A stretch of 64,000 bases of DNA from Triglochin maritima (GCA_963682175.1 OY821775.1:6358501-6422500); one strand, 5' to 3'. Counted from the stretch's first letter, positions 11,183 to 23,125 are shown. Notes: generated by a model not told the origin, from the sequence alone. Made by a program: numbers and translations.

Positions 11183-14100
11183 GTTGGGTCCTGAAATAGG
11201 TTGAAGATACCCAACTTGAAAATGATGGATTTTGCTTGTGGTTGATCGAGAGTCTTGGTGAAGATATCGGCGAGTTGATCTTTGCTGGGAACGTAGATTT
11301 CGTGGGCCTGAATTTTCTCACGGATGAAGTGACAGTCAACTTCAATGTGCTTGGTTCTTTCATGAAAAACTGGATTTTGAGCTATGTGTCGAGCTGCATT
11401 GTTATCACAGAACATTTTCATAAGGAGATGGTACGGTTGTCACATGTCGAGAAGTAGTTGTCTAAGCCTGATGAGTTCACTAGTAGTGGATGCCATGGCT
11501 CGATATTCAGCCTCGGCACTGGATCGGGCAACAACTGTTTGCTTTTTGCTTCGCCAAGTTACCAGGTTTTCTCCAACAAACGTGCAGAAACCTGTGGTTG
11601 ATTTCCGATCGCGGCTTCCAGCCCAATCTGCATCAGAAAAACCAGTTATTGAGTTAGAATTGTTGTTTTTCATCCATATCCCTTGCCCTGGAGTTTTCTT
11701 AATATATCTAAGTATCCTAGTGATTATATCTAAGTGAGGAGTCCGAGGTGAATGCATGAATTGGTTGATGATGCTAACAGCATAGGTTATGTCGGGTCTT
11801 GTTACAGTGAGGTATATGAGTTTCCCGACAAGCCTTTGATATTGTTGAATATCTTTTATGGTTTCTCCTTCAGTAGTGTTTATTTTTAGTTTAGTTTCGA
11901 TGGGTGTATTTGCCGGTTTAGCTCCAAGTTTTCCTGTTTCTTTTAAGAGGTCGAGGGCATATTTTCTTTGTGAGAGAAAGAGTCCCTGTTTTGAATGCGC
12001 AATTTTTATTCCTAGAAAATATTTTAAACGACCTAGGTCTTTAATATCAAATTTTGTTTGTAAGTATTGTTTTATTTTGGTGATTTCATACCTATTGTTT
12101 CCAGTGATTATGATATCATCTACATATACTAGAATTATGGTAGTGGTGGTCTGATGATGTTTGGTAAACATAGATGCATCAGCGGAAGATTTTTTGAACC
12201 CATAAGAAATAAGGCAATGACTGAGTTTGACATACCAGGCAAGAGGAGATTGTTTTAACCCGTAGATTGCTTTGTTGAGTTTGCAAACCTGGTTTGTAGA
12301 GGTGTACCCGGGTGGAGTCATATATACTTCTTCTTCCAGGTTGCCCTGAAGAAAAACATTTTTTACATCCATTTGATATAGTTCCCAATTTCTATTTACG
12401 GCGATAGAGAGTAAAACACGAACTGTGTTCATTTTGCTATTGGGGCAAATGTTTCTAGGTAGTCTAGACCATAGGTTTGTGTATATCCTTTTGCTACTAG
12501 TCTTGCTTTATATCTCTCTATTGTTCCATCACTATTGTATTTGATTTTATATACCCATTTGCATCCTACGGTTTTAAGCCCTTTTGGGATTGAGGTTAAG
12601 ATCCAGGTTTTATTTGTCTCTAAGGCTTGGATTTCTTCTCTCATGGCGTTGCACCATCTTGTATCTCTTATAGCCTCATTGTAGTTTGTTGGTTCTATGT
12701 GAGTATCTATAGTCCCTAGAAATGCTTGGTGATGTGATTTTAATTGTTGATATGATAGGTAGTCCTGGATAGGGTAGGTGACGTGAGAGGTGATATAGTT
12801 GTGTAAGTATTTTGGTGGACGGGTCGGTCGGGTTGATCTCCTTAAAATGTTTTCTTCTTCGCCGTTAGTTGGTGCTTCATTGTTTTCTTCTTGAAGAGCA
12901 GGTGTCCTCATGGTGATTTCTGGATCGCAGTTGATGGGTATCGGAGTGTCGTCGGAGGTTGGTGATGCTGGATGTCCGTTGTCTTCAGTTTCAGAGCCGA
13001 TGAAAGAGTTATTTTCTACAAACTGTACATCCCGAGAAATATACAACTTACAATCTTTGGGGTCATAACATTTGTACCTTTTTTTTGAAAGGAATAGCCT
13101 AAGAAAAAACATTTATTTGAATTGGAATCAAACTTGTCGTCTCTTTTCCCGTGGACAAAAACAATACATCCAAAAATTCGTAAGTGATCCAATTGACTTT
13201 TTCGACCAGTCAGAATTTCTAAAGGTTGTTTGTTTTGGAGACGAGGACTTGGTAGTCGATTAATAAGATACGCGGCGGTTAAAATAACATCGGACCAAAA
13301 TATTTTTGGAACGTGATTTTGAAAGAGCAGGGAGCGTGTTATGTTTAAGAGGTGACGATTTTTCCTTTATGCTACATCATTTTTGTTGTGGTGTGTTAAC
13401 ACGCGTAGTTTGATGAAAGATGCCTTTTAGTTTTAGAAAATTTTGAAAACCCTTACTGGTGTACTCAGATCCGTTGTCGGGCCTTAAGATTTTAATTTTG
13501 AAATCATACATGTTTTCCACAAATCTTGTAAAAGTACAAAAAATATCAAAAACTTCAGATTTTGATTTTAATAAGTAAATCCATGTAGTACGGGAAAAAT
13601 CGTCAATAAAAGTGATAAAAAATTTGAAGCCATTATAAGATTCGGTTGGGGCTGGTCCCCAAATATCGGAGTGTATTAGTTCTAATGGGTGTTTTGTTTT
13701 GATAGATGATAACAGAAATGGCGATCGAGTTTGTTTTGAAAATCTGCATACATCACACAAAAAATCTGTTCTAATAATGTTCTAATAATGGATGTCCCAT
13801 TCTTTTATGCCATAATTCATGTTTGGATAAATTTCCAACATGTAAGGCCTGTATGTTTTGATCTAGAATATAAAGATTATTAACGAGGCGACCGCTACCA
13901 ATCGTCTTCCCGGAGATACGATCCTGAAATACAACATCAACTGGTGAGAAGATAATATTACAATTAAGTTCTTTCGTGATTTTGGCGACAGATAACAAAT
14001 TTGATTCAAATGAAGGTACATACAAGACATGTTTTGCAATTTTATCAAGTATATTTATATTCCCTTCTCCTTTTATTTCTACTTGATTTCCATTAGCCAC

Positions 14101-15435
14101 GCTAACAAACTTATTTAGTAGGGATAAGTTTCTTTTAAGATCTAGTAATAAGTTTGGATTGCTAGTCATGTGATCGGGGCGCCAGAATCAATAATCCATA
14201 CATTGTTTTCATTTTTCCTAGATTGAAGTGCTGAAAAATAATTTTCCAGAGGTTTTATCATACCTGCGGAAAATTACCTGAAGTGGAGGGTTGATTGTGC
14301 AAAACTTCATTTAGTTTGTTTATAAGGAGGTGGATATTCTCGGAGCCCATTGGGCCTGTGTTTGCTGGATCTGTACGAGGAGAAGAGGAGAAAAGATTTC
14401 TGCTGATCGGGTTCGGAGCCGACCCGATAACGTTATCCGGATTCGTCGATGTATTTATTCCACCGATCCAACTGCTGACATTCCAAATGTTTCCTGCGAG
14501 AAAAAATTAGGGTTAGGGTTGGGTTGGTGGCTGTCGCCGCTTGCGCCGGCGAAGTAGCCGCTGCCCCCCGATGATCCCCCGTGCGATGAGTTTCTCCCAT
14601 CCCCTTCTCTTCTGTCGTTGTCTTTTGGTGGTCGGAGATGCGGATGGAGAAACCATCAGTTGTTTTTGTTGTGTCCGATTTTTTTGCAATTTTCACAGTG
14701 CTCATCCTTCTGATTTCCATACCGCTTTTTGTTGTTTTGATGTTGTCTTTGTGATTTTCCAGTAAAGAATGCTTGATTTTCGGCTTTTGTTGTTGATTGG
14801 TTTTGCAAAGGAGCGATGGTCCTTCGTCGTGATTCTTCGCGAAGGATCATCGCGATGACTGAGGCAAGCGACGGTAGTTCGGGGGCCATGAGCACCTGGC
14901 TTCTGATGTTTTCGAAAGATGGGTCTAGATCTACCAGAAACTGGTAGATCCGGTCTTGTTCCATCCTTTTTCCGAGTGTTCGTGCGTCGGTTGTTGGTGG
15001 TTCATAGATCCCCAACTCGTCCCATGCCTTTTTGAGAGTACCGAGGTACTCAGTGATGCTTTTGTGGTTCTGACGGGACTGCGCAATATCTTATTTTAGT
15101 CTGAAGATGTGCGCGAAGTCTTGCGCCTTCCCGAAGTGCTCTTGGACCGCATCCTAGAGTTCCTTTGCGCTGTCTTTATAGAGGAAGATCTCCCCTATCT
15201 GTGGTTGCATGGACGCGATTATCCACGACATGACCAGGTGGTCGGAGGTATGCCATTCTTCCTGCTTTGCCTCTGTTTCTGATTCCTCCGGTTTCTTTGC
15301 AGTTCCGGTGATGTGGCCGACTTTCCCCCTGCCGCTGAGGGAGAGGGAAATTGCCTGCGCCCAGGACAGGTAATTTGTCCCGTTGAGTACTGTTGATACG
15401 AGACGGGAGGGGTTTTTGTGGTGGTTTCCCGACAT
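11179..15435 (-). pseudogene. Copia gag-pol polyprotein, frameshifted
   Basis: On the minus strand, in order: gag from the ATG at 15435, with in-frame stops near 15156 and 15094; a CCHC zinc knuckle near 14660-14700 whose last Cys codon reads TGA; protease with the DSG active site just above 14180, then a one-base gap at the G4 run 14176-14179 before the MTSN motif; GAG-pre-integrase (WHKRMGHP, about 13780-13810); integrase (13377-13760) with HSDIWGP, FIDDFSR and DNGSE, containing the D, D and E residues; reverse transcriptase (12432-11700) with YVDD near 12120; and RNase H ending in a small open frame at 11179-11421. The stops and shifts make it a pseudogene. Confidence 0.93.
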
Positions 15436-15555
15436 GGTTTTGGTGGTTTTGTGTGAATATTTTTTGAGGGTTTGGATGTGGGTTTTGTGCCTTCAACCCC
15501 CTTAGTGAGGTGAAGATCGGTGATGATTCTTTGGGGGATCTGAGATCGAGTCAAT

Positions 15556-15567
15556 GCTCTGATACCA
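15556..15567 (-). promoter_or_regulatory. Primer-binding site, initiator tRNA-Met
   Basis: On the minus strand it reads TGGTATCAGAGC, the usual plant copia site complementary to the 3' end of initiator tRNA-Met. It directly follows the 5' LTR. Confidence 0.92.
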
Positions 15568-15714
15568 TGTAGAAAACAAAGGATCGAGTTTGAGGAAGAA
15601 GAAAGATGTTTATTGACTGTTTTGATTCTTACAAAAAACTTATTTTGCATTTCAATTGCTTGTGTATATATATGTTGTGTTCTTTCTTTGTTGTTGCCGT
15701 TGTAATCTTCAATA
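15568..15714 (-). repeat. 5' LTR of the copia element
   Basis: It is 147 bp against 232 bp for its partner. The missing block falls between TTCTTTC and TTTGTTGTTGCC. The outer end abuts TSD TAGGG. Confidence 0.9.
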
Positions 15715-15719
15715 TAGGG

Positions 15720-16395
15720 GCACCGGGTTTCCATCACCTGGGTACTTATCTGACCATGTTTGGAGCGGTTTTAGAACGTCACGTGAAAAGCACGAGGATT
15801 TAAAAACCACTACAACCTGCAGTGCAGAAGGAGAACATGTGGTGGTTTGACAAGACGTTACGTGTTGTGAGATATTCTGAAAAATTGGGGGGAATTTCGA
15901 AAGCCAAAATGAAGAAGATATGGGCCAAATCTTAATTTCATTGCAAGAAGCAAGCGTTTTGTGGAAACGAGGAGGGTGGTGCGGCAAGATCAGAGCACAA
16001 AAGATAGTCGAATGGGGAGGTAAATGCCTCCGGACAAATGAAAATTATGAAATGCAACCTCAGGCAATGGCAAAGGAAGAACGAAGGACATAAGGATGCT
16101 GAAATCAAACCCGAATAAGCAAGGGGGGGAATCCAACAAAAACGATTTCTAAAGAATATATCGTGAGTTCTAGCTTCCAAATATTACTTATTCAGTGTGT
16201 TCCTCTTGTAACAGTTACGTCATACGCAGTCAGTGGCGCGGAGCCACGTATATGGTTGTGGGGTCATGGCCCACTCAAATTTGGGGAAAATTCCTCAATT
16301 TTGAGTATTTGTTTTTCTAAAAAGAAGTAGCATAGTAATATTGATAAAATTGAAGGATTATGTTGTAATTTTTCTTGAATAATATAAACTTCTCC
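15720..16395. other. Intergenic, no gene recognised
   Basis: Unique-looking spacer, continuous with the sequence left of the copia element across the TSD. No supported coding region. Confidence 0.4.
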
Positions 16396-16925
16396 TGAAT
16401 TGCCACGTGAGATTTTAGTCGAACCGAATAATCCACGTAAATTTTAACTCCATCACAAACAAAAGTGTCATTGACAATTCATATTTGCATCAATCGTCTA
16501 TTATCGTGGTATTTAGGGTTCGACCCAGATCCTCCAGTGTATTTTTCTGACGTCTCATGGTGTACGAGAGATCAGATTATGCTATACCTAACAAATAACA
16601 ATAATTAGCCATTAGTGAGGCATAGCTATACTTAACAGATAACAAGAATGCCAAGAGAGAGGGTGGTGGCTAATTAGTGAACAAACTAAAAACAAGTTTT
16701 ATTTGAAAAATACGATAATTAGTTCCACCAATAATAAAACCTATGAAACAGTGGCGGAGAGGTGTGGATGATCATCGAACCAAACCTAAAACAAAAAAAT
16801 AAAGATTACCTCCAACGAATGATGGGCGAATACCGCCAGTGTAATATAATTCTCTATATCAAGGTGGAAATCATCATCGTCTAAGTTGGCGTAAGGCATC
16901 TCCAAGCCACAGCTTGTCACAAATA
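16396..16925 (-). pseudogene. Degenerate copy of exons 1-2 of the two-module gene
   Basis: 16396-16565 matches 35085-35255 (the end of exon 2 of the gene at 31862-35682), and 16690-16925 matches 35465-35700 (start of exon 2's intron through exon 1), in the same order and orientation. Shared text includes CATTTGTGATGAAGTT-type codons and the GGCGTAAG sequence at the start codon. The middle of exon 2 is deleted and exon 1 carries insertions, so it cannot encode the protein. This is a truncated duplicate. Confidence 0.8.
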
Positions 16926-17039
16926 CCAAAAGCAACAACGAACAATAGCAAAATACCGATGTGTTTTTTTAATCAATAATATGAATTACTTCACCAAAAG
17001 AGACTAATCGTGAAGTCGTGAATCTTAACACCACCTGCA

Positions 17040-17110
17040 AACACCGATACATCAATGTGCTTCCCCAACCACGTCTTCACCACTTAAACGCCTCTTTTTC
17101 GAGTTCGAAG
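17040..17110 (+). repeat. Copy of the 5' flank of the gene at 46462
   Basis: CCGATACATCAATGTG, TTTTTCGAGTTC, AAGCTTC and TGCTTCGAGTAC-like words occur in the same order as at about 46303-46365, upstream of the unrecognised eight-exon gene. No coding sequence of that gene follows here. Confidence 0.65.
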
Positions 17111-17946
17111 CTTCGAGTGCTTTTCTTTATCTTTAGGTACTTGAACCCTTCATTCGGTGTATTTTTTGACTCACTTTTTTCTCCTTCGTAGGTTCTCACT
17201 ATTCACGTGAGATTGTGGTGTCTTTCGATTTAAGATTGATGTTAACAATTTCATTTTTGAGTAATTAACCATTTTCAAATTATGTTTTATATTTAATAAG
17301 TTTTTTTATTTCTTCATTTATGTGTATATGAATTCTACAAACGATTGCATGTCATAATTTCTTACAAATTATGAAAGATTTTGAAAATCATTATGAAACA
17401 CTCAAATACTTCGACAAAATTTCAATCGTCATAGTTTTCATTTTTTTCCCTTTAGGGTTCATATTTTTTTAAATATGAAACTTTAAGTTTAAGTTTCATG
17501 TCATTTGAAATTTGGATTTTATTTTGTCTGCAAAAGTATTGTGGTATCTTCCAATAATTCCAAGGTTCAAGCGTTTGTTTGCATGTTTTGAAGACTCGAA
17601 AAAATAACAAAGCATGAATATCGAGAGACAGTGAAAGATTAGTTGCTTCGTCATGTTGCAAATTCTCCTATGTGTAAGAAAATTGATTAAGATTTTTCTA
17701 TTTAGTGAGGAATCCAGAATTCTGAGACTTAGTGTGTGTACCGTTGGAATGAATTCTTATGGTAGTTTAAGTAGCATTCACAATTTGTGACATGTTTTGT
17801 TTGTTATTTACAATCTTCGTTCATGGTTAAATATGAAACTCTGATACATAATGTTATCGTTAATGATTTCTGGTCTAAAACAACCGCGACAACATCGATG
17901 TATATTTGAGACATTTAATTGATGACCTAAAAAATTTGTAGGACAA

Positions 17947-18690
17947 TTGTGAGCAAGTGTGAGATGCACATCGTCAACAGTTATTTACTATGCGTGCGAT
18001 GATCCGTTGCTCAATATATGACTTTCCTGCATATGGAAATCTGTCTAGATATTTCGTGAAAAGTCATAAAGCATGTCCGTGTTTTGAAGAAAACATATGT
18101 TCCTTGCAACTAGTGCATGTCAGTAAAACAATGTATCTTGGTCATCGTAGATCTTCTTATGAGTCATGTGTACCATAGATTGAAGAAGACATTCAATGGA
18201 GAATATGAATATAAAAAACCACCAATATATATCAATGTCAAACAAGTATATGAACATGTGAAGAACATTAAATGTGAATTCAGTAAGCCTACGGCCGCGA
18301 AAATGTTAACAACAGTTGAAAAAAAATTCATCTCTTTTTAACGTACCATACTGGGAGACTTTAGAAGTTACACATGTATTGATGTGATGCATATAAAAAA
18401 TGTAATAGTTTACTAGATACTCTTCTGAACATACATGGTAAAACTAAATATGGATATAATATCAGACTTGATCTAGTAAAATTTGGTATACGAGCAAAAC
18501 TAGCACTAGAGGATAAAGAGAATAGTAAATGTTTACTATCAGCTTGTCACATATTGTCCAGAAAAGAGAAGTTAATTTTGTGTCAACATCTACATTGTGT
18601 GAAAGTGTCGTCGGTGTATATTCTTCAAATATTAGTAGTATGATTTTGATGAAAGATTTGAAACTACTTTGTTTGAAGTCTCACAATGAG
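17947..18690 (+). pseudogene. CACTA (En/Spm) TNP2-type transposase remnant
   Basis: Translation in shifting frames gives the conserved TNP2 core: DAHRQQLF, MRAMI, DFPAYGNLS, KACP, LGHRR, KKTFNGEYEYKKPP, VPYWETLEVTHV, MHIKNV-like and KTKYG, then GVYSSNIS and MKDLKL, LKSHN. In family members these form the DDE transposase of CACTA elements. Several shifts and stops break it. The Trp expected before DAHRQQ reads TGA (17960-17962). No CACTA termini were found nearby. Confidence 0.82.
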
Positions 18691-18699
18691 AGACCGGAA

Positions 18700-20009
18700 T
18701 TAGGTAGAGGGAACGAGTAGATGACAGAAGGAAGAAGAAAGTGGAAGAAATGAGAGTAATAGGTGGGACGTGAAAGGAAATGGGGGGTGGCGGGAAAAAA
18801 ATGGAGGGAGCTAGGGGTGGTTAAGGCAGGTAGTTAGTGGGAGTTCATGGTATTTATGGGTTAATCTCAAGTTGGTAACAACGTCAAGAAATTGTGCTAA
18901 CGGAGTGGTACTTCAAAAAAAAGTAATGGTCTCAATGAAATGGTTTGGGTTTTGCAACGACAAATTTATATAGTTATACAGAGATATAAAAACGAAAATA
19001 TTGTGTTTTAAAGTGGAATCCAACCAATAAACGCACCCAAAAAAGTAATACTTGTTTATTATCTTCCTGGTTCAACCTCTACCTCTCTTTCAGAAGATAG
19101 AACCAGAACATTTTCATATCTAGATGGACCTTTGAAGAATTTCTGGAGACGTGTTCACTACTTAATTATCCATATGTTTCTTTAGATTCTGTGTACTCTG
19201 TCCAATAAGAGAACCACATAACCTTTTGGTCTTATTTACGTCTAAACCATGTACAATTCATTGACTCTGTTATTGACCATTAGAAACTGACGATTTGGAA
19301 TGTATTGTCTATTTTTCAAAAAATTATAATTATCATGTTGTATTGCCTATTCTATTTGTAACTTCCTAATTGATCCCATCTTGTTGGAATATTTAGCTTT
19401 CTTTTTATTGGCAGAGGCAGTCCAAAAGAAGTGTGGTTGTCACTTTCCTTGTTTTCCCAAGGTTATATTAAACTCGAAAAAGGTTAGATCGGCAAATACA
19501 CCTTTTTATTGCGAATGAATTCTGAAAATGGTTTGTTAAATGTCAAGTAACTTTTTAGAATATGATAAACATAAATATCTAAAAGTTGATATTTATTAAG
19601 AAAAATCAAACTTGCTAATAAAATCATTTGTTTTCATTTATTTCAATCTTGTTCGTGGAAGCAAACTCAGCCCCACACGCCACCAGGCACCAACTCAAAA
19701 AATCTGCAAAATAAAAGAAAATCTCAAGAAAGAAAAATTCGAAAAAAAGCAAAGACAAATCATAAGTGGACACAGCACACTAACACAGTATGTGTCGTCT
19801 GTAATCCGCGAGCATTCCAATCCCACTTCCACAGATTCCGTCCCACAAATATCCCAAACCAAGCCATAAAAAAAGATACGATTTCCATCGCTTTTCCCGG
19901 TTTCCTCCGTTGATCAAAAGTACCGCCTTTAAACCTCATCCATCATCGCCCAATCCCCACCGTCCATTCCCCCATATAAACCTCCAACCCCACCTCTCCC
20001 TTCTCCTCC
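18700..20009. other. Spacer and promoter of the purine gene
   Basis: AT-rich spacer with no supported gene. TATAAA at 19975-19980 lies only 30 bp before the downstream start codon. If used as a TATA box it would leave almost no 5' leader, so another promoter position is likely. Confidence 0.4.
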
Positions 20010-21632
20010 ATGGCTGCCGCCTCTGCTGCCGTAACTCCTCATCTCTCTCTTACCTCCTCCACCCGCCGGCTGGGCCCCACCCGCCATCTCCTCTCCTCCC
20101 ACCTCTCCCGCCCCCTCCAAACCCTAAACCCCAAACCCCTCCTCTCCCTCCCCTTCCGACCCCTCCACGCCCTCCCCACCTCCTCCCCCTACGACGACCA
20201 CGACTTCACCTCCGACAAGCCCCGCGAGGAGTGCGGCGTCTTCGGCATCGTCGGCGACCCGGATGCCGCCTATCTCTCCACCCTCGCCCTCCACGCGCTC
20301 CAGCACCGCGGCCAGGAGGGCGCCGGGATAGTCTCCCAGCACGAGGGGAAGCTCCGGTCGGTAACCGGCCTCGGCCTCGTGAACGAGGTCTTCTCCCCAC
20401 CGTCCAAGCTCGAGAAGCTCGTCGGCTCCTCCGCCATCGGCCACGTGCGTTACTCCACCGCCGGTGCCTCCTCCATCCACAACGTCCAACCTTTCCTCGC
20501 CGGGTACCGCTTCGGCCACGTCGCCGTCGCGCATAATGGCAATCTCGTGAATTACCCCCAGCTCCGCGCCGACTTGGAGGATAAAGGGTCGATTTTTAAC
20601 ACCACGTCGGATACCGAGGTTGTGCTCCACCTTATCGCCACATCACGGTCCAGGCCGTTCTCGGCGAGGCTTGTGGAGGCTTGTGAGCAGCTTGAGGGTG
20701 CGTATTCGCTTGTGTTTTTGACTCATGATAATAAGTTGTTCGCCGTTCGGGACCCACATGGTTTCCGGCCGCTCGTCATGGGCCGGAGAAGGGCGACTGG
20801 CGCGATCGTGTTTGCTTCGGAGACCTGCGCGCTGGATTTGATTGAGGCGGATTACGAGCGGGAGGTTGAGCCCGGGGAAGTTGTCGTGGTTGATGCTGGG
20901 GAGGATCCCAATTCCCCGCCTTCTATCACGTCCATGTGCTTGATGCCACATAAGCCCCAGAAATCGTGCGTGTTCGAGCACGTTTACTTCGCCCTCCCCC
21001 ACTCCGTTGTCTTTGGCCGAGAGGTTTATGCCTCCCGGTATAAGTTCGGGGAGTCCCTTGCGTCTGAATCCCCTGTCCCGGGTGCTGATTTTGTAATCCC
21101 TGTCCCGGATTCTGGCTTTTATGCCGCCCTTGGGTACTCGAAGAAGTCCGGCGTGCCGTTCCATCAGGGCTTCATTCGGTCCCATTACGTTGGACGCACC
21201 TTCATCCAGCCATCCCAGCAAATCCGTGATCTTGGTGTCCGGCTCAAGCTTGCTCCCGTGCGTGGAATCCTGAAAGGGAAAAGCGTGGTTGTAGTCGACG
21301 ACTCCATTGTAAGAGGCACCACTAGTTCCAAGATTGTGCGCCTTATTCGTGATGCTGGAGCCAAAGAAGTGCACATGAGAATTGCCTGTCCACCGATCAT
21401 TGGATCGTGCTACTACGGGGTCGACACGCCCAGTGAAAAGGAGCTGATATCGAACAGGATGGACATGGAGGGAGTGAGGGAATTCATTGGGTCGGATTCT
21501 CTTGCATTCTTGTCTCTCGATAGCTTGAAGGAATCGCTAGATGAAGACGCTCCCAATTACTGCGATGCCTGTTTTTCGAAGAATTACCCCGTCCCGCCGA
21601 GGGGAGAAGTGCCTCTCATGGTTGAATTGTGA
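20010..21632 (+). CDS. ASE: Amidophosphoribosyltransferase, plastid
   Basis: A single-exon gene of 540 codons. The enzyme makes 5-phosphoribosylamine from PRPP and glutamine, the first committed step of de novo purine synthesis, in plastids. Residues 1-55 are Ser/Thr/Pro/Arg-rich, a transit peptide. EECGVFGIVG places the Ntn-hydrolase nucleophile at Cys75, exposed by propeptide removal. HRGQEGAG, GHVRYSTAG and AHNGNLVN complete the glutaminase domain. The PRPP loop VVVVDDSIVRGTTSSK lies at about residues 425-440. Later cysteines (SCVFEHVYF, CPPIIGSC and YCDAC) fit the [4Fe-4S] ligands of the PurF type that includes plant ATase. The start is the first ATG, with no other Met before the conserved core. 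The first 400 bp are exceptionally C-rich. The stop is TGA at 21630-21632. Which paralogue this is cannot be told. Confidence 0.97.
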   Translation: MAAASAAVTPHLSLTSSTRRLGPTRHLLSSHLSRPLQTLNPKPLLSLPFRPLHALPTSSPYDDHDFTSDKPREECGVFGIVGDPDAAYLSTLALHALQHRGQEGAGIVSQHEGKLRSVTGLGLVNEVFSPPSKLEKLVGSSAIGHVRYSTAGASSIHNVQPFLAGYRFGHVAVAHNGNLVNYPQLRADLEDKGSIFNTTSDTEVVLHLIATSRSRPFSARLVEACEQLEGAYSLVFLTHDNKLFAVRDPHGFRPLVMGRRRATGAIVFASETCALDLIEADYEREVEPGEVVVVDAGEDPNSPPSITSMCLMPHKPQKSCVFEHVYFALPHSVVFGREVYASRYKFGESLASESPVPGADFVIPVPDSGFYAALGYSKKSGVPFHQGFIRSHYVGRTFIQPSQQIRDLGVRLKLAPVRGILKGKSVVVVDDSIVRGTTSSKIVRLIRDAGAKEVHMRIACPPIIGSCYYGVDTPSEKELISNRMDMEGVREFIGSDSLAFLSLDSLKESLDEDAPNYCDACFSKNYPVPPRGEVPLMVEL

Positions 21633-22937
21633 AGTGTGGCTCTCAATGGATTTGGGCAAAGAATGGCAGAAATTTTTCTCTCTTCTGCAGTTGCTCGTGG
21701 TCTGTTGGCTATGGTCTGGTGAGTGATTTGGATTGCCTGCGTTGGTTATCTATATTTGGAACTTATGATGGAAGTCAGCTTCAATTATTTGTGTTTTTGC
21801 ATTTGACCATTGCAATTTGTTTACATTTAGGCATTGTTTATCGGTATTTAAAATAAGCTAATGAGTTTTAACAAAGACGTACTCCTTATCATATTAATAT
21901 AAGTTCTCTGCTTTTAGCATTTAAAATGCAACTCAGAACATTTTCAATGTTGCAATTGTTAACGTTTCCAGATGTGTTGGTTGGTGGTCTCTTTGAATTT
22001 GAAAGAAAATGCAGACAAGTCATTATTTTCTTCTAGGTTGGCCTTTGTTTGTTTTTAAAACTGGTAAGTGGTTATGTAGTGGAGCTCTGGTTTAATTCTG
22101 AAAGCTGTTTTATGTTCTAGAACCTAAACAACTTCAACAACGTCAGTAATGCCTTAGTTTTGAAATTGTTGGATTGCTTTTACTTCGTGTTTCTTCCAGT
22201 ATCGACCATGAAACTTCCACCGATACCAACGTCTTTGATGTTATATCCAGATTCTTGGTTGGAAATGTGTGTTAATTCAGCTCGACGGTTCTTTACTTAA
22301 CTCGGCTTGGAAGTATATGTGTTTATTAAGAAAGTGATTGTGTATAACTTGATTTTCCATGATGTCACTATTACGTTGAGTTGACTGTAAGATCCGCCAC
22401 TAACAAGGACAGATGAAATGTTATTTGTCAAACTTTATGCGATTGATTGGAAGGGAAATAGACAATATTTAGGTAATAAATGTGATGTGATTTTCAAAGT
22501 TAACTACTACGTGATTACTGTAAGATGTCTAAAACTAAAGTTCCTAACTTTGAAAACTAAATTAAAAATGTGTACTTAGAACACAAATAGCTCTCTGAAC
22601 TCTTTATCTGAGACGTCAGTTTTTTTTTCTGTCACGTCAGCTTACCCAAAAAATCATCTTACCCATGCCGGAGCTACCCCACCCACCTTATACTCTCTTT
22701 CCTCCACATCATTTCTTAATTAAACAATTTTAATTCACACACAACATTTAAAAAATTACATTTTATATAAATCTAATTCTAATTACATTATAATTCTAAT
22801 TCACGATATAATTATTATTACTATTAATTAATTAACAATAATAATTATTCATTAATAATATTAATCACTATTAAACCACAAAAAAATGAATATTTGAAAT
22901 TTGAAACGCGCGTGAATGCACAGTATACACGTGAATG
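21633..22937. other. 3' flank of the purine gene and AT-rich spacer
   Basis: It includes the 3' UTR. The segment 22030-22125 (GCCTTTGTTTGTTTTTAAAA, GAAAGCTGTTTTATGTT) recurs at 50680-50765. From 22720 on it is very AT-rich. No gene is supported. Confidence 0.5.
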
Positions 22938-23125
22938 TACAGTATACGCGTGCGTGAAAAGTAATCCGCGTGATTGCACAGTATAGGCGTGAAAGTAGTA
23001 TGCGTGAATATACAGTATACGCGTGCGTGAAAAGTAATCCGCGTGATTGCACAGTATAGGCGTGAAAAGTAGTATGCGTGAATATACAGTATACGCGTGC
23101 GTGAAAAGTAATCCGCGTGACTGCA
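22938..23125. repeat. Tandem repeat, unit about 73 bp, upstream of the Harbinger-like ORF
   Basis: The block starting ACAGTATACGCGTGCGTGAA recurs at 22940, 23012 and 23086, a spacing of 72-74 bp. Each unit also holds smaller GCGTGA words. It ends just before TATATATACC at about 23143 and the ATG at 23208, so it sits in promoter position. Confidence 0.85.

Larger units (their letters stand above)
10940..15714 (-). mobile_element. Ty1/copia retrotransposon with short LTRs, TSD TAGGG
   Basis: A structurally complete element of 4775 bp. The LTRs at 10940-11171 and 15568-15714 share the same ends. TAGGG is duplicated at 10935-10939 and 15715-15719. The primer-binding site and polypurine tract are both in place, reading on the minus strand. 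The left LTR is 232 bp and the right 147 bp; the difference is one internal block of about 85 bp missing from the right copy. The gag-pol frame is broken, so the element is not autonomous. Confidence 0.95.

Noticed and set aside
14508..14525. TTAGGGTTAGGGTTGGG, telomere-like
   Set aside because: It is too short and lies inside copia gag. The related copia copy has CCCTAACCCTAAC at the matching place, so it is element coding sequence.
19975..19980. TATAAA as promoter of the purine gene
   Set aside because: It is only 30 bp before the ATG, which would leave almost no leader, so I did not annotate it as the promoter.
19910..20536. Pro/Arg-rich open frame overlapping the start of the purine gene
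   Set aside because: It is an alternative frame of a GC-rich transit-peptide and enzyme region with no homology signal.
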